The notes: a model not told the origin generated them from the sequence alone. A stretch of DNA of 39,539 nucleotides from Ignavibacteriaceae bacterium (GCA_031292455.1 JARLHC010000025.1:1-39539), one strand, 5' to 3'; counted from the stretch's first letter, positions 9,621 to 19,191 are shown. A program made the numbers and translations.

Positions 9621-10906
9621 TAAAATTTAAGATTGCTGTCTTATTGGTTGTTTCCTTCTTTGTTGTATCATGCGGTAAACAGAGTACTCAAGAAGGAAAC
9701 CGTGTTATATACTGGGCTAGTAATAATACTGACGAAATAACATTTGCCCGTGCATTAGTAACTCAATGGAATAGTATTAATCCGGCTCGTGATGTATTAT
9801 TCCAGCCTGTACCGGAAGGTCAAAGCAGTGAAGAAGTAATACTTGCCGCAGTTGTTGGAGGCACGACCCCTGATCTATATTCTAATATGTGGCAGGGAGA
9901 TGTCGAACTGTATGCAAAAGCAGGGAAGTTAGTTCCCCTGGATACACTACCGGGTTTTATGGAGTTTATTAACTTACGATGCGATAGTAGTGTTGTTAAA
10001 GAGGTAACTTCTACAGATGGGCATATTTATCAGGTCCCATGGAAAATAAATCCTATAATGCTTATTTGTAATAACAATATGTTTAAAAGCTTAGGATGGC
10101 CTGTTCCTCCTAAAACATATTCTGAATTTTACAAAGCTGCTGCCCAAATTAAAAAGGAAGGATATTCTGGAAGCTATTTAACTAAATGGATCGGCTATAG
10201 TGAAGTTATTGAAACCTGGTGGCAGAGACTCTTTGATTTTTATCCTCTGTATCTTGCAGCCTCGGGAGGAGGACACCTGATTAAGGATAATAAAATTGTC
10301 TTTAATAATAAATACGCAATTGAAACTTTCCGGTTTCTCAAAACTCTATATGATAACGGTTATTTTCCACGGGAAAGACTTTCCGCAAGACAGGATCCAT
10401 TCCTTTCTTCAGATATTGCAACTAGATTTACAGGACCGTGGGAAATCATTCATGCAGATCGCTTTAAACCGGAAGGTTTTGAATATAGTTTTTCAACTCT
10501 TCCGGTGCCTGACAATAGTAAAGGCCAGTCATATACATACGGTGATACAAAAAATATAGTAATGTTTAGTACTTGCAAAAATAAGCTGGCAGCATGGGAT
10601 TTTCTTAAAAGCTTAGTCAGTGAAAAAGGAGATTATTTGCTTTTAAAAACCACTAATCAGCTCCCACGAAGAAATGACCTTACAACAAATCCTCTCTTTA
10701 TAAATTACCTTAATGATAACCCCAAAATGAAACCGTTTGCGGAACAATCAAAATATGTAAAAGGACCGGATAATTGCCCTGTTCTTAAAGAAGTATTTGA
10801 TGCCATTTCCCAAGAGTATGAAGCCTGTGTCATATATGGAAGGAAATCCCCTGAACAGGCTGTAAATGATGCCGCTAAAGCAGCTGAAATTATTTTATTG
10901 CAATAA
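9617..10906 (+). CDS. Sugar ABC transporter substrate-binding lipoprotein
   Basis: ATG 9617 overlaps the preceding stop (ATGA) and begins a lipoprotein signal, MIKFKIAVLLVVSFFVVSC, with the lipid-modified Cys at residue 19. The body is a family-1 extracellular solute-binding protein: VIYWASNNTDEITFARALV near the N-terminus, then AAVVGGTTPDLYSNMW, VPLDTLPGF, YQVPWKINPIMLICNNNMF and GPWEIIHADRF. Such proteins capture oligosaccharides in the periplasm and pass them to an inner-membrane ABC permease, here the two genes immediately downstream. At 429 residues it has normal family length. Given the GH130 and GH2 genes that follow, a short beta-mannoside is the likely ligand; this is context, not a motif. 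Confidence 0.9.
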   Translation: MIKFKIAVLLVVSFFVVSCGKQSTQEGNRVIYWASNNTDEITFARALVTQWNSINPARDVLFQPVPEGQSSEEVILAAVVGGTTPDLYSNMWQGDVELYAKAGKLVPLDTLPGFMEFINLRCDSSVVKEVTSTDGHIYQVPWKINPIMLICNNNMFKSLGWPVPPKTYSEFYKAAAQIKKEGYSGSYLTKWIGYSEVIETWWQRLFDFYPLYLAASGGGHLIKDNKIVFNNKYAIETFRFLKTLYDNGYFPRERLSARQDPFLSSDIATRFTGPWEIIHADRFKPEGFEYSFSTLPVPDNSKGQSYTYGDTKNIVMFSTCKNKLAAWDFLKSLVSEKGDYLLLKTTNQLPRRNDLTTNPLFINYLNDNPKMKPFAEQSKYVKGPDNCPVLKEVFDAISQEYEACVIYGRKSPEQAVNDAAKAAEIILLQ

Positions 10907-10914
10907 AAGGTAAT

Positions 10915-11775
10915 ATGAAGAATAATAAAATAACTCCTTACCTTATGGTCACCCCCTATATAATACATTTCCTTGTATTTATAACTTTTCCAGTGCTATT
11001 TTCGTTTTTCCTGATGTTTAATCAGTGGAATATTATAAGTCCAATGAAATTTATAGGACTACAGAATTTTTACAAATTATTAAATGATGCTCAGTTCTTT
11101 AGGTCGCTGTTAAATACGGCTTTATTCCTTGTAATCCATATACCATTGCAAATAGCGGTCGCTCTCTTTTTTGCTACAATGCTTAACCAGAAAATTAGGT
11201 TTATCGGTTTCTTTAGAGCTGCATATTTTCTACCGGTCGTTGTTTCAGGTGTAGTAATAACAATTTTATGGCAGCAGCTTTATGGATATGAAACTGGATT
11301 ACTTAATAGGATGTTAGCCGGAATGGGAATCCAGAAAATCGGGTGGCTGACTAATCCTTCTCTGGCAATGGGTTCAATAGCTGTGATGGCTACATGGAAA
11401 AATGTCGGATTATATATTGTCCTTTTCCTTGCTGGTTTGCAGACCGTTCCTCTTTATCTTTACGAATCAGCTGAACTGGAGGGAGCAAATGCTTGGCAGA
11501 AATTCAGATATATTACTCTCCCGATGATTAACCCTACAATGTTTATGGTTGTTATACTTTCAACAATAGGTGGATTTTCTTTGTTTATAGAACCTTATGT
11601 TATGACTGGCGGAGGTCCCCTTAACAGCACTTTATCCGCTGTATTATATATTTATAAGGAAGGATTCTTCTATTATCATATGGGGTATGCTTCTACGCTG
11701 GGATTCTTTTTTGCAGGGATAATACTTATTGTTATTTTCTTCCAGAAAAGATATGTCGAAAGGGGGATAAATTGA
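10915..11775 (+). CDS. Sugar ABC transporter permease, MalF/UgpA type
   Basis: The 286-residue integral membrane protein has about six hydrophobic helices, starting with PYLMVTPYIIHFLVFITFPV, which is typical of the first sugar permease. The EAA loop that contacts the ATPase is clear at YESAELEGANAWQKFRYITL, followed by PMINP. AAAAGG lies shortly before the ATG. It follows the binding-protein gene by 8 bases and overlaps the second permease. It forms a heterodimeric channel with that protein for sugar import into the cytoplasm. No ATP-binding subunit is encoded in the cluster. Confidence 0.92.
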   Translation: MKNNKITPYLMVTPYIIHFLVFITFPVLFSFFLMFNQWNIISPMKFIGLQNFYKLLNDAQFFRSLLNTALFLVIHIPLQIAVALFFATMLNQKIRFIGFFRAAYFLPVVVSGVVITILWQQLYGYETGLLNRMLAGMGIQKIGWLTNPSLAMGSIAVMATWKNVGLYIVLFLAGLQTVPLYLYESAELEGANAWQKFRYITLPMINPTMFMVVILSTIGGFSLFIEPYVMTGGGPLNSTLSAVLYIYKEGFFYYHMGYASTLGFFFAGIILIVIFFQKRYVERGIN

Positions 11776-12581
11776 AAAATATATTTATTTATATCATCCT
11801 ATTAATTGGTGCTGTAGTATTTGTATATCCTTTTATATGGATGCTAAGTGCTTCATTATCACCTGAAAGTGCAATTTCAAATCTGATATTATTTCCTTCT
11901 TCAGCATCATTAAATAATTATACACAGGTATTAGATAAAATACCGGTAGCTCGGTCATTATTCAATAGCCTCTTTGTATCTCTCATAATAACCACTGGGG
12001 TTATTTTCTTCGGATCTATGGTCGGATATGCATTGTCTCATCTTGAGTTCAAGGGAAAGAATGTTTTATTCTATATAATAATATTTACAATGACCCTTCC
12101 TTTCCAGATCACGCTTATTCCCCAGTATATTCTAATGGTACAATTCAGATGGGTTGATTCTTATCTGGCTTTAATCGTCCCTTATTTTCTTAATGGTCTG
12201 TCGATAATAATGTTTAACCAGTATTTTAAGAGTATACCGAAAGATTTGGTTGATGCGGCAAGAATAGACGGTTGCAGTGAATTTACTATTTTATTTAAGA
12301 TTCTATGGCCTAATTCAATGCCTGCGATTATTACTGTCGGTATAATTACATTTATGACTTCATGGAATGAGGTTTTATGGCCGATTATTGTTATCAGAGA
12401 TGATCACCTGATGACTATGCCTCAATTAATAACATTATTTGCAGTAGGAGGGAGAGCTGAATCTCAGCTTGGTGTAAAACTCGCTGCAGCTACAATGCTT
12501 GCTTTGCCCGTCATTGTAGCTTATGCTTTCTTCCAGAAATATTTTATCCAGAGTATGGCCTCAACAGGTATGAAAGAGTAA
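11772..12581 (+). CDS. Sugar ABC transporter permease, MalG/UgpE type
   Basis: Translation starts at TTG 11772, which overlaps the stop of the first permease (TTGA) and indicates translational coupling. The 269-residue protein has six predicted membrane helices and the second-permease signatures: VYPFIWMLSASL near the N-terminus, MTLPFQITLIPQY, and the EAA loop VDAARIDGCSEFTILFKILW followed by PNSMPA. It ends with FFQKYFIQSMASTGMKE, close to the usual terminus (GLTAGAVKG-type) of MalG relatives. It pairs with the upstream permease. The ATPase is presumably shared from elsewhere in the genome, as with MsmK-type ATPases. Confidence 0.92.
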   Translation: MKNIFIYIILLIGAVVFVYPFIWMLSASLSPESAISNLILFPSSASLNNYTQVLDKIPVARSLFNSLFVSLIITTGVIFFGSMVGYALSHLEFKGKNVLFYIIIFTMTLPFQITLIPQYILMVQFRWVDSYLALIVPYFLNGLSIIMFNQYFKSIPKDLVDAARIDGCSEFTILFKILWPNSMPAIITVGIITFMTSWNEVLWPIIVIRDDHLMTMPQLITLFAVGGRAESQLGVKLAAATMLALPVIVAYAFFQKYFIQSMASTGMKE

Positions 12582-12582
12582 T

Positions 12583-13860
12583 TTGAAACTAAATAGAACT
12601 GAAATAAAATTAGTCGCTGATCCTAAAAGAGTGATTCTGCTTCCCTTCAATCCGGGAAATGAGATCAGAATTATCAATATGATTAACAGGATTTTGTCAT
12701 TAAGTGATAGTGAAGTATCGGAGCTCCTTAAAAATATTTATAATAAATTTAAGAAACGGCATTACAATCTTGATAATAGTTTCCAGAAAAATTATTCTCT
12801 TGTCAGTAAATATGTCTCTCGAAGGGTATCTCAGGAAGAAGAACTATTGATTGGAGCCTATTTCAGTAAAGAATATTCCATTGAATCAGCCGCTTTGTTT
12901 AACCCCTCTATCGTTCCCCATCCTGATCAGTCAAACTTGAATGATGGTGAATTGAGATTCATAATAAGTCTTAGGGCAACAGGTGAGGGGCACATATCTT
13001 CAATCGAATTTTTGACAGGAATTATTGATAATAGGTTGGAAATAAGGTTTGATGAATTACCGGGATATTCTGTTCTTCCTTCTAAAAGAAATTCTAAGCC
13101 TGTTATTACTCACCTGGTAGATGCAGATATGATTGAATCTAATTATGATATTGAGTTTTCAGGAAGGGAGAAACTTTCAGAAAGAGTTATTTTCCCTTAT
13201 TCAAAAACAGAAAGCAATGGTATTGAGGATGCCCGTTTTGTAAAATTCTTAAATAGTGATGGATCCTATGTATATTATGCTACTTTTACCGCGTATGATG
13301 GGCATAGGATTATTTCAGAATTAATTGAAACTTATGATTTTTTTAAATTCAGTATAAGAACCCTTACCGGAAATGGTGCTAAAGATAAAGGGATGGCTCT
13401 TTTTCCTGAAAAAATAAATGACAAATTTTGGATGATTTCACGTCAGGACGGTGAGAATATATTTATTATGAACTCACCTAATATCTTTGAATGGAATAAT
13501 CCTGAAATCCTGAAAATACCACAGTATAGCTGGGAATTTGTTCAGGTCGGTAATTGTGGGTCACCTCTGAAAACTAAAGATGGATGGCTTCTTCTAACTC
13601 ATGCAGTGGGCACTTTAAGGACTTATGTTATTTCGGCTATACTGCTCGACTTGAATAATCCGGCTAAAGTGATTGGCCATCTTAGGGAACCCTTGTTAAT
13701 TGCTAATGATGAAGAAAGGGAAGGATATGTTCCAAATGTGGTATATTCATGTGGATCATTAATATTTAACGAATACCTTATTATTCCCTTTGCAATGTCT
13801 GATTCAGCGTCAAGCTTTGCTACTATATCAGTTTCGGATCTTTTAGGTATGATGGAATAA
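12583..13860 (+). CDS. GH130 family protein, long form (beta-mannoside phosphorylase-like)
   Basis: A TTG start at 12583 lies 1 base after the permease stop. The 425-residue protein has an N-terminal helical extension (residues about 15-90, VILLPFNPGNEIRIINMINR, LSDSEVSELLKNIYNKF) typical of the longer GH130 subgroup. A five-bladed propeller follows with GIEDARFV (candidate acid Asp 216), KDKGMALFPEKINDKFWMI, GNCGSPLKTKDGWLLLTHAV and REPLLIANDEEREGYVPNVVYSCG. GH130 enzymes phosphorolyse or hydrolyse beta-mannosides, releasing mannose 1-phosphate in the phosphorylase groups. No signal peptide is present, so it should act in the cytoplasm on sugars imported by the ABC system. Whether it is a phosphorylase or a hydrolase needs the phosphate-binding residues compared in an alignment. 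Confidence 0.85.
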   Translation: MKLNRTEIKLVADPKRVILLPFNPGNEIRIINMINRILSLSDSEVSELLKNIYNKFKKRHYNLDNSFQKNYSLVSKYVSRRVSQEEELLIGAYFSKEYSIESAALFNPSIVPHPDQSNLNDGELRFIISLRATGEGHISSIEFLTGIIDNRLEIRFDELPGYSVLPSKRNSKPVITHLVDADMIESNYDIEFSGREKLSERVIFPYSKTESNGIEDARFVKFLNSDGSYVYYATFTAYDGHRIISELIETYDFFKFSIRTLTGNGAKDKGMALFPEKINDKFWMISRQDGENIFIMNSPNIFEWNNPEILKIPQYSWEFVQVGNCGSPLKTKDGWLLLTHAVGTLRTYVISAILLDLNNPAKVIGHLREPLLIANDEEREGYVPNVVYSCGSLIFNEYLIIPFAMSDSASSFATISVSDLLGMME

Positions 13861-13883
13861 ACTATGTTAATTATAGGGAAAAA

Positions 13884-14786
13884 ATGGAAATTGAAAAATA
13901 TCTACATAATCCTGTTCTCACCTCAGAGGATGTTCCTTTTAGGGTAAACAGTATTTTTAATGCAGGTGCAATTAAATATAATAATGAATATCTGCTGCTA
14001 TGCCGCGTGGAATTGCCTGTAGGAAGATCATCTTTTGTTATTGCAAGAAGTTCAGACGGGAGATTATTTAAAGTAGAAGGCAAACCATGCCTAAGTCCTG
14101 AAAACCACGGCGAATTTAATTCCTTAACTGAATGGGGAATAGAAGATCCGAGGATTGTTCACATTGATGAAAGGTATTTAATTACTTATACTGGTTATTC
14201 AAAATACCTTCCTCTTGTTATGCTTGCCGAGACACATGATTTTAAACAATTTAATATATTGGGACCTGTTACCGAACCTTCCAATAAAGATTGCACTATA
14301 TTCCCGGAAAAAATCAATGGATATTATTGGAAAATGGACAGACCCTCGGTTGATAAAAATAATTCTATCTGGTTAAATAAAAGCAATGACCTCATTCATT
14401 GGGGTGGTTTCAAATTTATGATTGAACCAATTCAGGGAACATGGGCTTCAGATAAAATTGGCGGCTCAACTCCACCCGTTAGAACTGATAAAGGATGGCT
14501 TTTCCTTTTCCATGGAGTCAGGGGATTTGGAGTTAGTAATATTTATAAAATCGGTGTTATGCTGACCGATATTGAAAAACCATGGATTGTTAAAGGATAT
14601 TCGCGTGAACCTTTATTAGCTCCTGATAAACTTTATGAAAGAGTAGGAGACGTCCATAATGTAGTCTTTACTAATGGATGGATTATTGAAGAAAACGGTA
14701 ATGTGAAAATTTATTATTCAGGTGCAGATATGAATATCTGTCTGGCCGAAACATCCGTAGATTATTTACTCTCACTATGTAAATAA
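13884..14786 (+). CDS. GH130 family beta-mannoside phosphorylase, short form
   Basis: This 300-residue protein has the length of the compact GH130 phosphorylases. Visible family features are NAGAIKYNNEYLLLCRVE, WGIEDPRIV with candidate catalytic Asp 88, TIFPEKINGYYWKMDRPS, GGSTPPVRTDKGWLFLFHGV, SREPLLAPDKLYERVGDVHN and the end region YYSGADMNICLAETSVDYLL. Known members cleave mannosyl-glucose, beta-1,4-mannooligosaccharides or mannosyl-N-acetylglucosamine with phosphate to give alpha-mannose 1-phosphate. There is no signal peptide. AGGG precedes the ATG, 23 bases after the longer GH130 gene. The pair probably divides the work between linkage types or chain lengths; exact specificity is not readable here. 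Confidence 0.9.
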   Translation: MEIEKYLHNPVLTSEDVPFRVNSIFNAGAIKYNNEYLLLCRVELPVGRSSFVIARSSDGRLFKVEGKPCLSPENHGEFNSLTEWGIEDPRIVHIDERYLITYTGYSKYLPLVMLAETHDFKQFNILGPVTEPSNKDCTIFPEKINGYYWKMDRPSVDKNNSIWLNKSNDLIHWGGFKFMIEPIQGTWASDKIGGSTPPVRTDKGWLFLFHGVRGFGVSNIYKIGVMLTDIEKPWIVKGYSREPLLAPDKLYERVGDVHNVVFTNGWIIEENGNVKIYYSGADMNICLAETSVDYLLSLCK

Positions 14787-14790
14787 CATT

Positions 14791-16053
14791 ATGAAAATAT
14801 TTATTGCCATATTACTCTTTTATATAAATATCTCCCCTATGGAATCACTCGTTAATACTGCCTACCTTGACCATTTATACGAGGAAACCACGGTTAATAA
14901 TTCTACTATTGGGTTTGTACATATTTATGCGGAAGCACCTGACTATAAATGGGTTGAAGCAAACGGCGAAGGTATCGCTTGTATAGATGATGCTGCCAGA
15001 GCAGCCGTATTTTATATGAATTACTATAACGATACACATGATCTGAAATGTCTCAATAAAATTAAAAATTTGATTAACTTCCATCTTTATATGCAGTCTA
15101 AAAATGGATTCTTTTATAATTTCATTTGGAAAGACTATTCGGTTGACTCTACATACAGGACAAGTATCGCTGAACCTAATTGGTGGAGCTGGCGTGCACT
15201 ATGGGCACTGTCTGAAGCTCATAAATTTTATTTGAAGTCTGATCCGGTATTTGCTGATAATATTAAATCTCATTCTGATCGACTGGTCGACGTTTTATCT
15301 AAGTGGCTGAATAATGAGAATAAAAGCGTAACTTATGGTGGGTATGTACTCCCGGCATGGCTGCCTTTTGAAACAGCTTCCGATCAATCCGCTATTATTG
15401 TAAAAGCCCTTTCTTCTTATTATGGATCTGATAAATCAAAAAGAATAAGGACTATTATAGAACATCTATGCTCCGGTATGATAAAAATGCAGCAGGGGGA
15501 TAAATTGAACCCGCCCTACTGTGCTTTTCTTAGCTGGCAGAATAGTTGGCATGCATGGGGAAATAGCCAGTCCGATGCATTGATTGAAGCAGGTACAGTA
15601 TTAAATAAAAAAGAATATATCGATGCAGCTGTTAAGGAAATTAAGTATTTCTATCCATGGTTAATTAGGAATGAATTCTATTCAGGATTTACTATTATAA
15701 AAGATAAAAAGGGAATTCCGTCATTCCAGGATACTATAAGGTTCTCTCAGATTGCCTATGGCATACGGCCTATGATATTTTCTTGTATGAGTGCTTATAA
15801 TAAACTTAAGGATACTGCATACCTGAATATTGCACTTAATGCTGTCAGATGGTTCTTTAAATATAACCCGGCTGATTCTGTTATGTATGATCCTCAAAAC
15901 GGAAGAGGATATGATGGCATTATAGGATTTGGTAAAATAAATACTAACGCCGGCGCAGAGTCCACTATTGAATCCCTATTATCCATGCAAAGAATTGAAA
16001 AAGATACCCATGCGAAACAATTATTGATATCGCTGTACCTGAAATCTGGTTGA
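14791..16053 (+). CDS. Exported (alpha/alpha)6-toroid protein, putative glycoside hydrolase
   Basis: The 420-residue protein has a short N-terminal export signal (MKIFIAILLFYINISPMES). The remainder has repeated Trp/Tyr-rich helical pairs: EGIACIDDAARAAVFYMNYY, WWSWRALWALSEAHKFYL, ILNEAT-like GNSQSDALIEAGTVL, and FSQIAYGIRPMIFSCMSAYN. This pattern fits six-hairpin glycosidases and sugar epimerases. The conserved-looking acidic residues in IDDAARA and around YDPQNGRGYDGIIGFGKINT could be catalytic. I cannot assign a named family. It starts 4 bases after the GH130 gene and is followed 9 bases later by a large secreted protein, so it belongs to the glycan operon. A role in periplasmic trimming of mannosides is inference. 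Confidence 0.6.
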   Translation: MKIFIAILLFYINISPMESLVNTAYLDHLYEETTVNNSTIGFVHIYAEAPDYKWVEANGEGIACIDDAARAAVFYMNYYNDTHDLKCLNKIKNLINFHLYMQSKNGFFYNFIWKDYSVDSTYRTSIAEPNWWSWRALWALSEAHKFYLKSDPVFADNIKSHSDRLVDVLSKWLNNENKSVTYGGYVLPAWLPFETASDQSAIIVKALSSYYGSDKSKRIRTIIEHLCSGMIKMQQGDKLNPPYCAFLSWQNSWHAWGNSQSDALIEAGTVLNKKEYIDAAVKEIKYFYPWLIRNEFYSGFTIIKDKKGIPSFQDTIRFSQIAYGIRPMIFSCMSAYNKLKDTAYLNIALNAVRWFFKYNPADSVMYDPQNGRGYDGIIGFGKINTNAGAESTIESLLSMQRIEKDTHAKQLLISLYLKSG

Positions 16054-16062
16054 GTAAATTGC

Positions 16063-19000
16063 ATGAATAGATTCATTAAATATATAGTCCCTCTAATTAT
16101 GGCCGCTTCCCAGTTTATTATTCCTCAGCAGATAAATATACCCCGTATTGAATTGATGCCTGGCAAACCAACTCCTTTTTTAATGAGGAATTGGAAAAAT
16201 ACCGCTCTGGGGTATGACTCTCTTGTTTATAATTATAACCTGACAGGGCAGTACCTTCCCCTGATTACTGATTATTCTAATACTATTAATTATACTAACC
16301 ATGGCAGCTTTGGCCTTCATACTGTTGTCGGTACTACTGTTCCAACTTCATATGAGGCTATAAATATCCTACCGTCTGTAATTGGTGCATCACTTTGCGG
16401 AATAGATAAATCAAACCAGAATGGGAGAAATTACCCACTGTTTTGCGAAGAGTTTTTTAATAAGAATGATGGTGAACTGGTTTATCTTAATAACCCTACT
16501 GCTCCTACTGGTGATGACTGGTGGTATGAAACAATGCCTAATGTGTTTTTCTATCAGCTTAATTACCTCTATCCTAATACAGGTGATTTCAACTACCAGT
16601 TTACTACTGTCGCCGATAGATGGCTGCAGGCTGTTAAATCTATGGGAGGAAAATCAACTCCATGGCACGATCCATATATGTATTATCGCGCATGGAATTT
16701 AATTACTAATACACCTAATACAACAAGTGTCCCTGAACCTGAAGCATCGGGGGCTATCGGGTGGCTCCTCTATAACGCATATACCCAAACCCATAACGAT
16801 AATTATCGTATAGGCGCCGAATGGTGTCTCGAATATCTTAATAGCCTCTCTGCCAACCCTTCCTATGAACTTCAGCTTGGATATGGTGTATATGCAGCAG
16901 CAAGGATGAATGCCGAACTGGGAACAAATTATAATATCCCTAAACTTGTTAACTGGTGCTTTGATGTGGGCCCCCTACGGAATTGGGGATCAATTGTAGG
17001 TAACTGGGGAGGTTATGATGTTTACGGACTGATAGGTGAAAATTCATCCAATGATTATGCATTCATAATGAATACATTTGAATTGGCAGGGACTCTTGTC
17101 CCTATGGTGCGGTATGATGATCGGTTTGCAAGAGCTATCGGTAAATGGGTACTTAATGCATCAAATGCTGTCCGTTTATTTTATCCTGATTATTTACCCG
17201 GTACTAATCAGGATAGTTATGCATGGGCCCAGCAGTATGATCCCAATTCTTATATCTCCCATGAAGCTTTAAGAAAAACCCAGAATAATGTCTCTCCCTT
17301 TGGTACCGGTGACGCAATTAGCGGCGGATGGGGGTTAACCACTCTCACTCTTTATGGCGCTTCACATGTCGGTATTTTCGGAAGTATAATAGATACTACT
17401 AATGTTGAAGGTATATTGAAACTTGATATGCTTAAAACAGATTACTATCACGATAACGCATTCCCGACTTTCCTTTACTACAATCCCTATACTGATAGCC
17501 GATCTGTTAATATTTCTGTAGGACAGGGTCAGCATGATGTTTATGATGCTGCCAGTAATACATTTTTAATTCAAAATATTACCGGCATAAACAGTATAAC
17601 TGTACCCGGTAATTCAGCTGTTATTGCAGTGATTACTCCCGCAGGAGGTACTCTTACCTATAATCTGAACAATACTCTTTGCAATGGCATTATTATAGAT
17701 TACAACAACGGGTTGACAATCAATAACTATCCTCCTCGAATTAAAAGTCTTAGCCCGGACTCTACCGGAATCTTGATTAATAAGAACATAAATGTTTATT
17801 GCACTGCTGAAGATAAAAATAATGATACATTAAACTATACATGGTCTGCCAGCCAGGGGATAATATCAGGCATGGGTTCACAGGTTATCTATACAGCTCC
17901 TGCTTCTCCCGGTAATTATTCTATTCGCTGTATAGTTGACGATAACCACGGAGGTAAAGATACTGCACAAATATTTATTCAGGTATTCAATTCAATAAAT
18001 CATCCTCCTGTTATAAATAAAATTAAAGCTCTGCCAAGAAAGATAAATCTGAACTCAGGTTCTTCAGTTACCTGCCTTGCCTCAGATGCAGATAATGATA
18101 CACTTCATTATACCTGGAGCTCCTTATTCGGAACAATTACCGGCAGTGGTTCTTCTATTGGTTGGCAGGCCCCCTCAACTGCAGGCAACTATTATATAGC
18201 TTGTCTCGTTAGTGATAATCATGGCGGGATTGCTAAAGATAGTATTCAGGTTGAAGTCAGGGATTTGAGCATTATGCAGTCTGGTCAGTTGGTTGCATAT
18301 TATCCCTTTTCAGGTAATGCAAATGACTCTAGTGGTAATAACCTTAATGGATCACCTAACAATGTATTTACTGCATTCGACAGATTTAATAATCCTAACA
18401 GCGCCTACTCATTTAACGGTCTTACCTCTTATATTGAGGTGCCGAACAACGCATTACTCAATTTCCCCAATGCAATTACTCTTAATTTCTGGATGAAGAT
18501 AGGCTTATTCTATGGCAGGGAACAATACCCTGTCTCTCATGGCAATTGGACGTACAGATGGAAAGTGTCTATAACAAACCAGAAGATAAGATTTACTGTA
18601 AAAACTACTACAGGTGTAAAAGACCTTGATTCGGAAACAAATCTTGTCCTTGATTCTCTCTACATGGTAACCTGCTTCTATGATGGCGCTGATGATGAAA
18701 TATATATAAATGGTCAGCTTGATGCATTTACATCATTCAGCGGCACAATCTTGCCTTCACCCGTAGATTTGACTATCGGACAGGATGTCCCCGGCGATAA
18801 TAATTACGATTTTGATGGTATCCTTGACGATATAAGGATTTATAACTATGGTCTGTCTGCTGGTAAAATCGGTAGTTTCTATGATATCCCGACCGGCTTG
18901 GTTGATAATTCTAATCTGCTTTCCCCGGGTATTGATATTCTTTATGCCAATTATCCAAACCCGTTTAATCCGGTTACCACTATCAGTTATTATATGAAAA

Positions 19001-19191
19001 TAAAATCACATGTTACACTGGAGATATTTAATGTAATAGGTGAGCGCGTTGCCCGGCTCGTTAATGATGATGTCCCCTCCGGGTTTCATAAAGTAACTTG
19101 GAATGCTTCAAATCTTCCAAGCGGTGTTTATATCTGTTCTTTGAATACAGGTACTGAAGTACTTAACCAGAAACTGGTTCTGTTAAAGTAA
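16063..19191 (+). CDS. Modular T9SS-secreted protein: (alpha/alpha)-type domain, two Ig/PKD-like domains, LamG-like domain
   Basis: The 1042-residue protein begins with a signal peptide (MNRFIKYIVPLIMAASQFI). Residues about 25-550 form a Trp/Tyr-rich domain with helical-toroid character (DDWWYETMPNVFFYQLNYLY, EASGAIGWLLYNAYTQ, YGVYAAARMNAELGTNYN). Two tandem Ig/PKD-like repeats follow (about 565-735), each with D.DNDTL.YTWS and a DNHGG turn. A concanavalin-like LamG domain (about 745-930) opens with LVAYYPFSGNANDSSGNNL and ends in GQDVPGDNNYDFDGILDDIR. The last 85 residues are a T9SS type A sorting domain (NYPNPFNPVTTISYY, ending LNQKLVLLK). It should be exported to the cell surface, with the LamG region binding glycan and the N-terminal domain acting as the enzyme or a second binding unit. 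No known GH family is recognised for the N-terminal domain. Confidence 0.82.
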   Translation: MNRFIKYIVPLIMAASQFIIPQQINIPRIELMPGKPTPFLMRNWKNTALGYDSLVYNYNLTGQYLPLITDYSNTINYTNHGSFGLHTVVGTTVPTSYEAINILPSVIGASLCGIDKSNQNGRNYPLFCEEFFNKNDGELVYLNNPTAPTGDDWWYETMPNVFFYQLNYLYPNTGDFNYQFTTVADRWLQAVKSMGGKSTPWHDPYMYYRAWNLITNTPNTTSVPEPEASGAIGWLLYNAYTQTHNDNYRIGAEWCLEYLNSLSANPSYELQLGYGVYAAARMNAELGTNYNIPKLVNWCFDVGPLRNWGSIVGNWGGYDVYGLIGENSSNDYAFIMNTFELAGTLVPMVRYDDRFARAIGKWVLNASNAVRLFYPDYLPGTNQDSYAWAQQYDPNSYISHEALRKTQNNVSPFGTGDAISGGWGLTTLTLYGASHVGIFGSIIDTTNVEGILKLDMLKTDYYHDNAFPTFLYYNPYTDSRSVNISVGQGQHDVYDAASNTFLIQNITGINSITVPGNSAVIAVITPAGGTLTYNLNNTLCNGIIIDYNNGLTINNYPPRIKSLSPDSTGILINKNINVYCTAEDKNNDTLNYTWSASQGIISGMGSQVIYTAPASPGNYSIRCIVDDNHGGKDTAQIFIQVFNSINHPPVINKIKALPRKINLNSGSSVTCLASDADNDTLHYTWSSLFGTITGSGSSIGWQAPSTAGNYYIACLVSDNHGGIAKDSIQVEVRDLSIMQSGQLVAYYPFSGNANDSSGNNLNGSPNNVFTAFDRFNNPNSAYSFNGLTSYIEVPNNALLNFPNAITLNFWMKIGLFYGREQYPVSHGNWTYRWKVSITNQKIRFTVKTTTGVKDLDSETNLVLDSLYMVTCFYDGADDEIYINGQLDAFTSFSGTILPSPVDLTIGQDVPGDNNYDFDGILDDIRIYNYGLSAGKIGSFYDIPTGLVDNSNLLSPGIDILYANYPNPFNPVTTISYYMKIKSHVTLEIFNVIGERVARLVNDDVPSGFHKVTWNASNLPSGVYICSLNTGTEVLNQKLVLLK

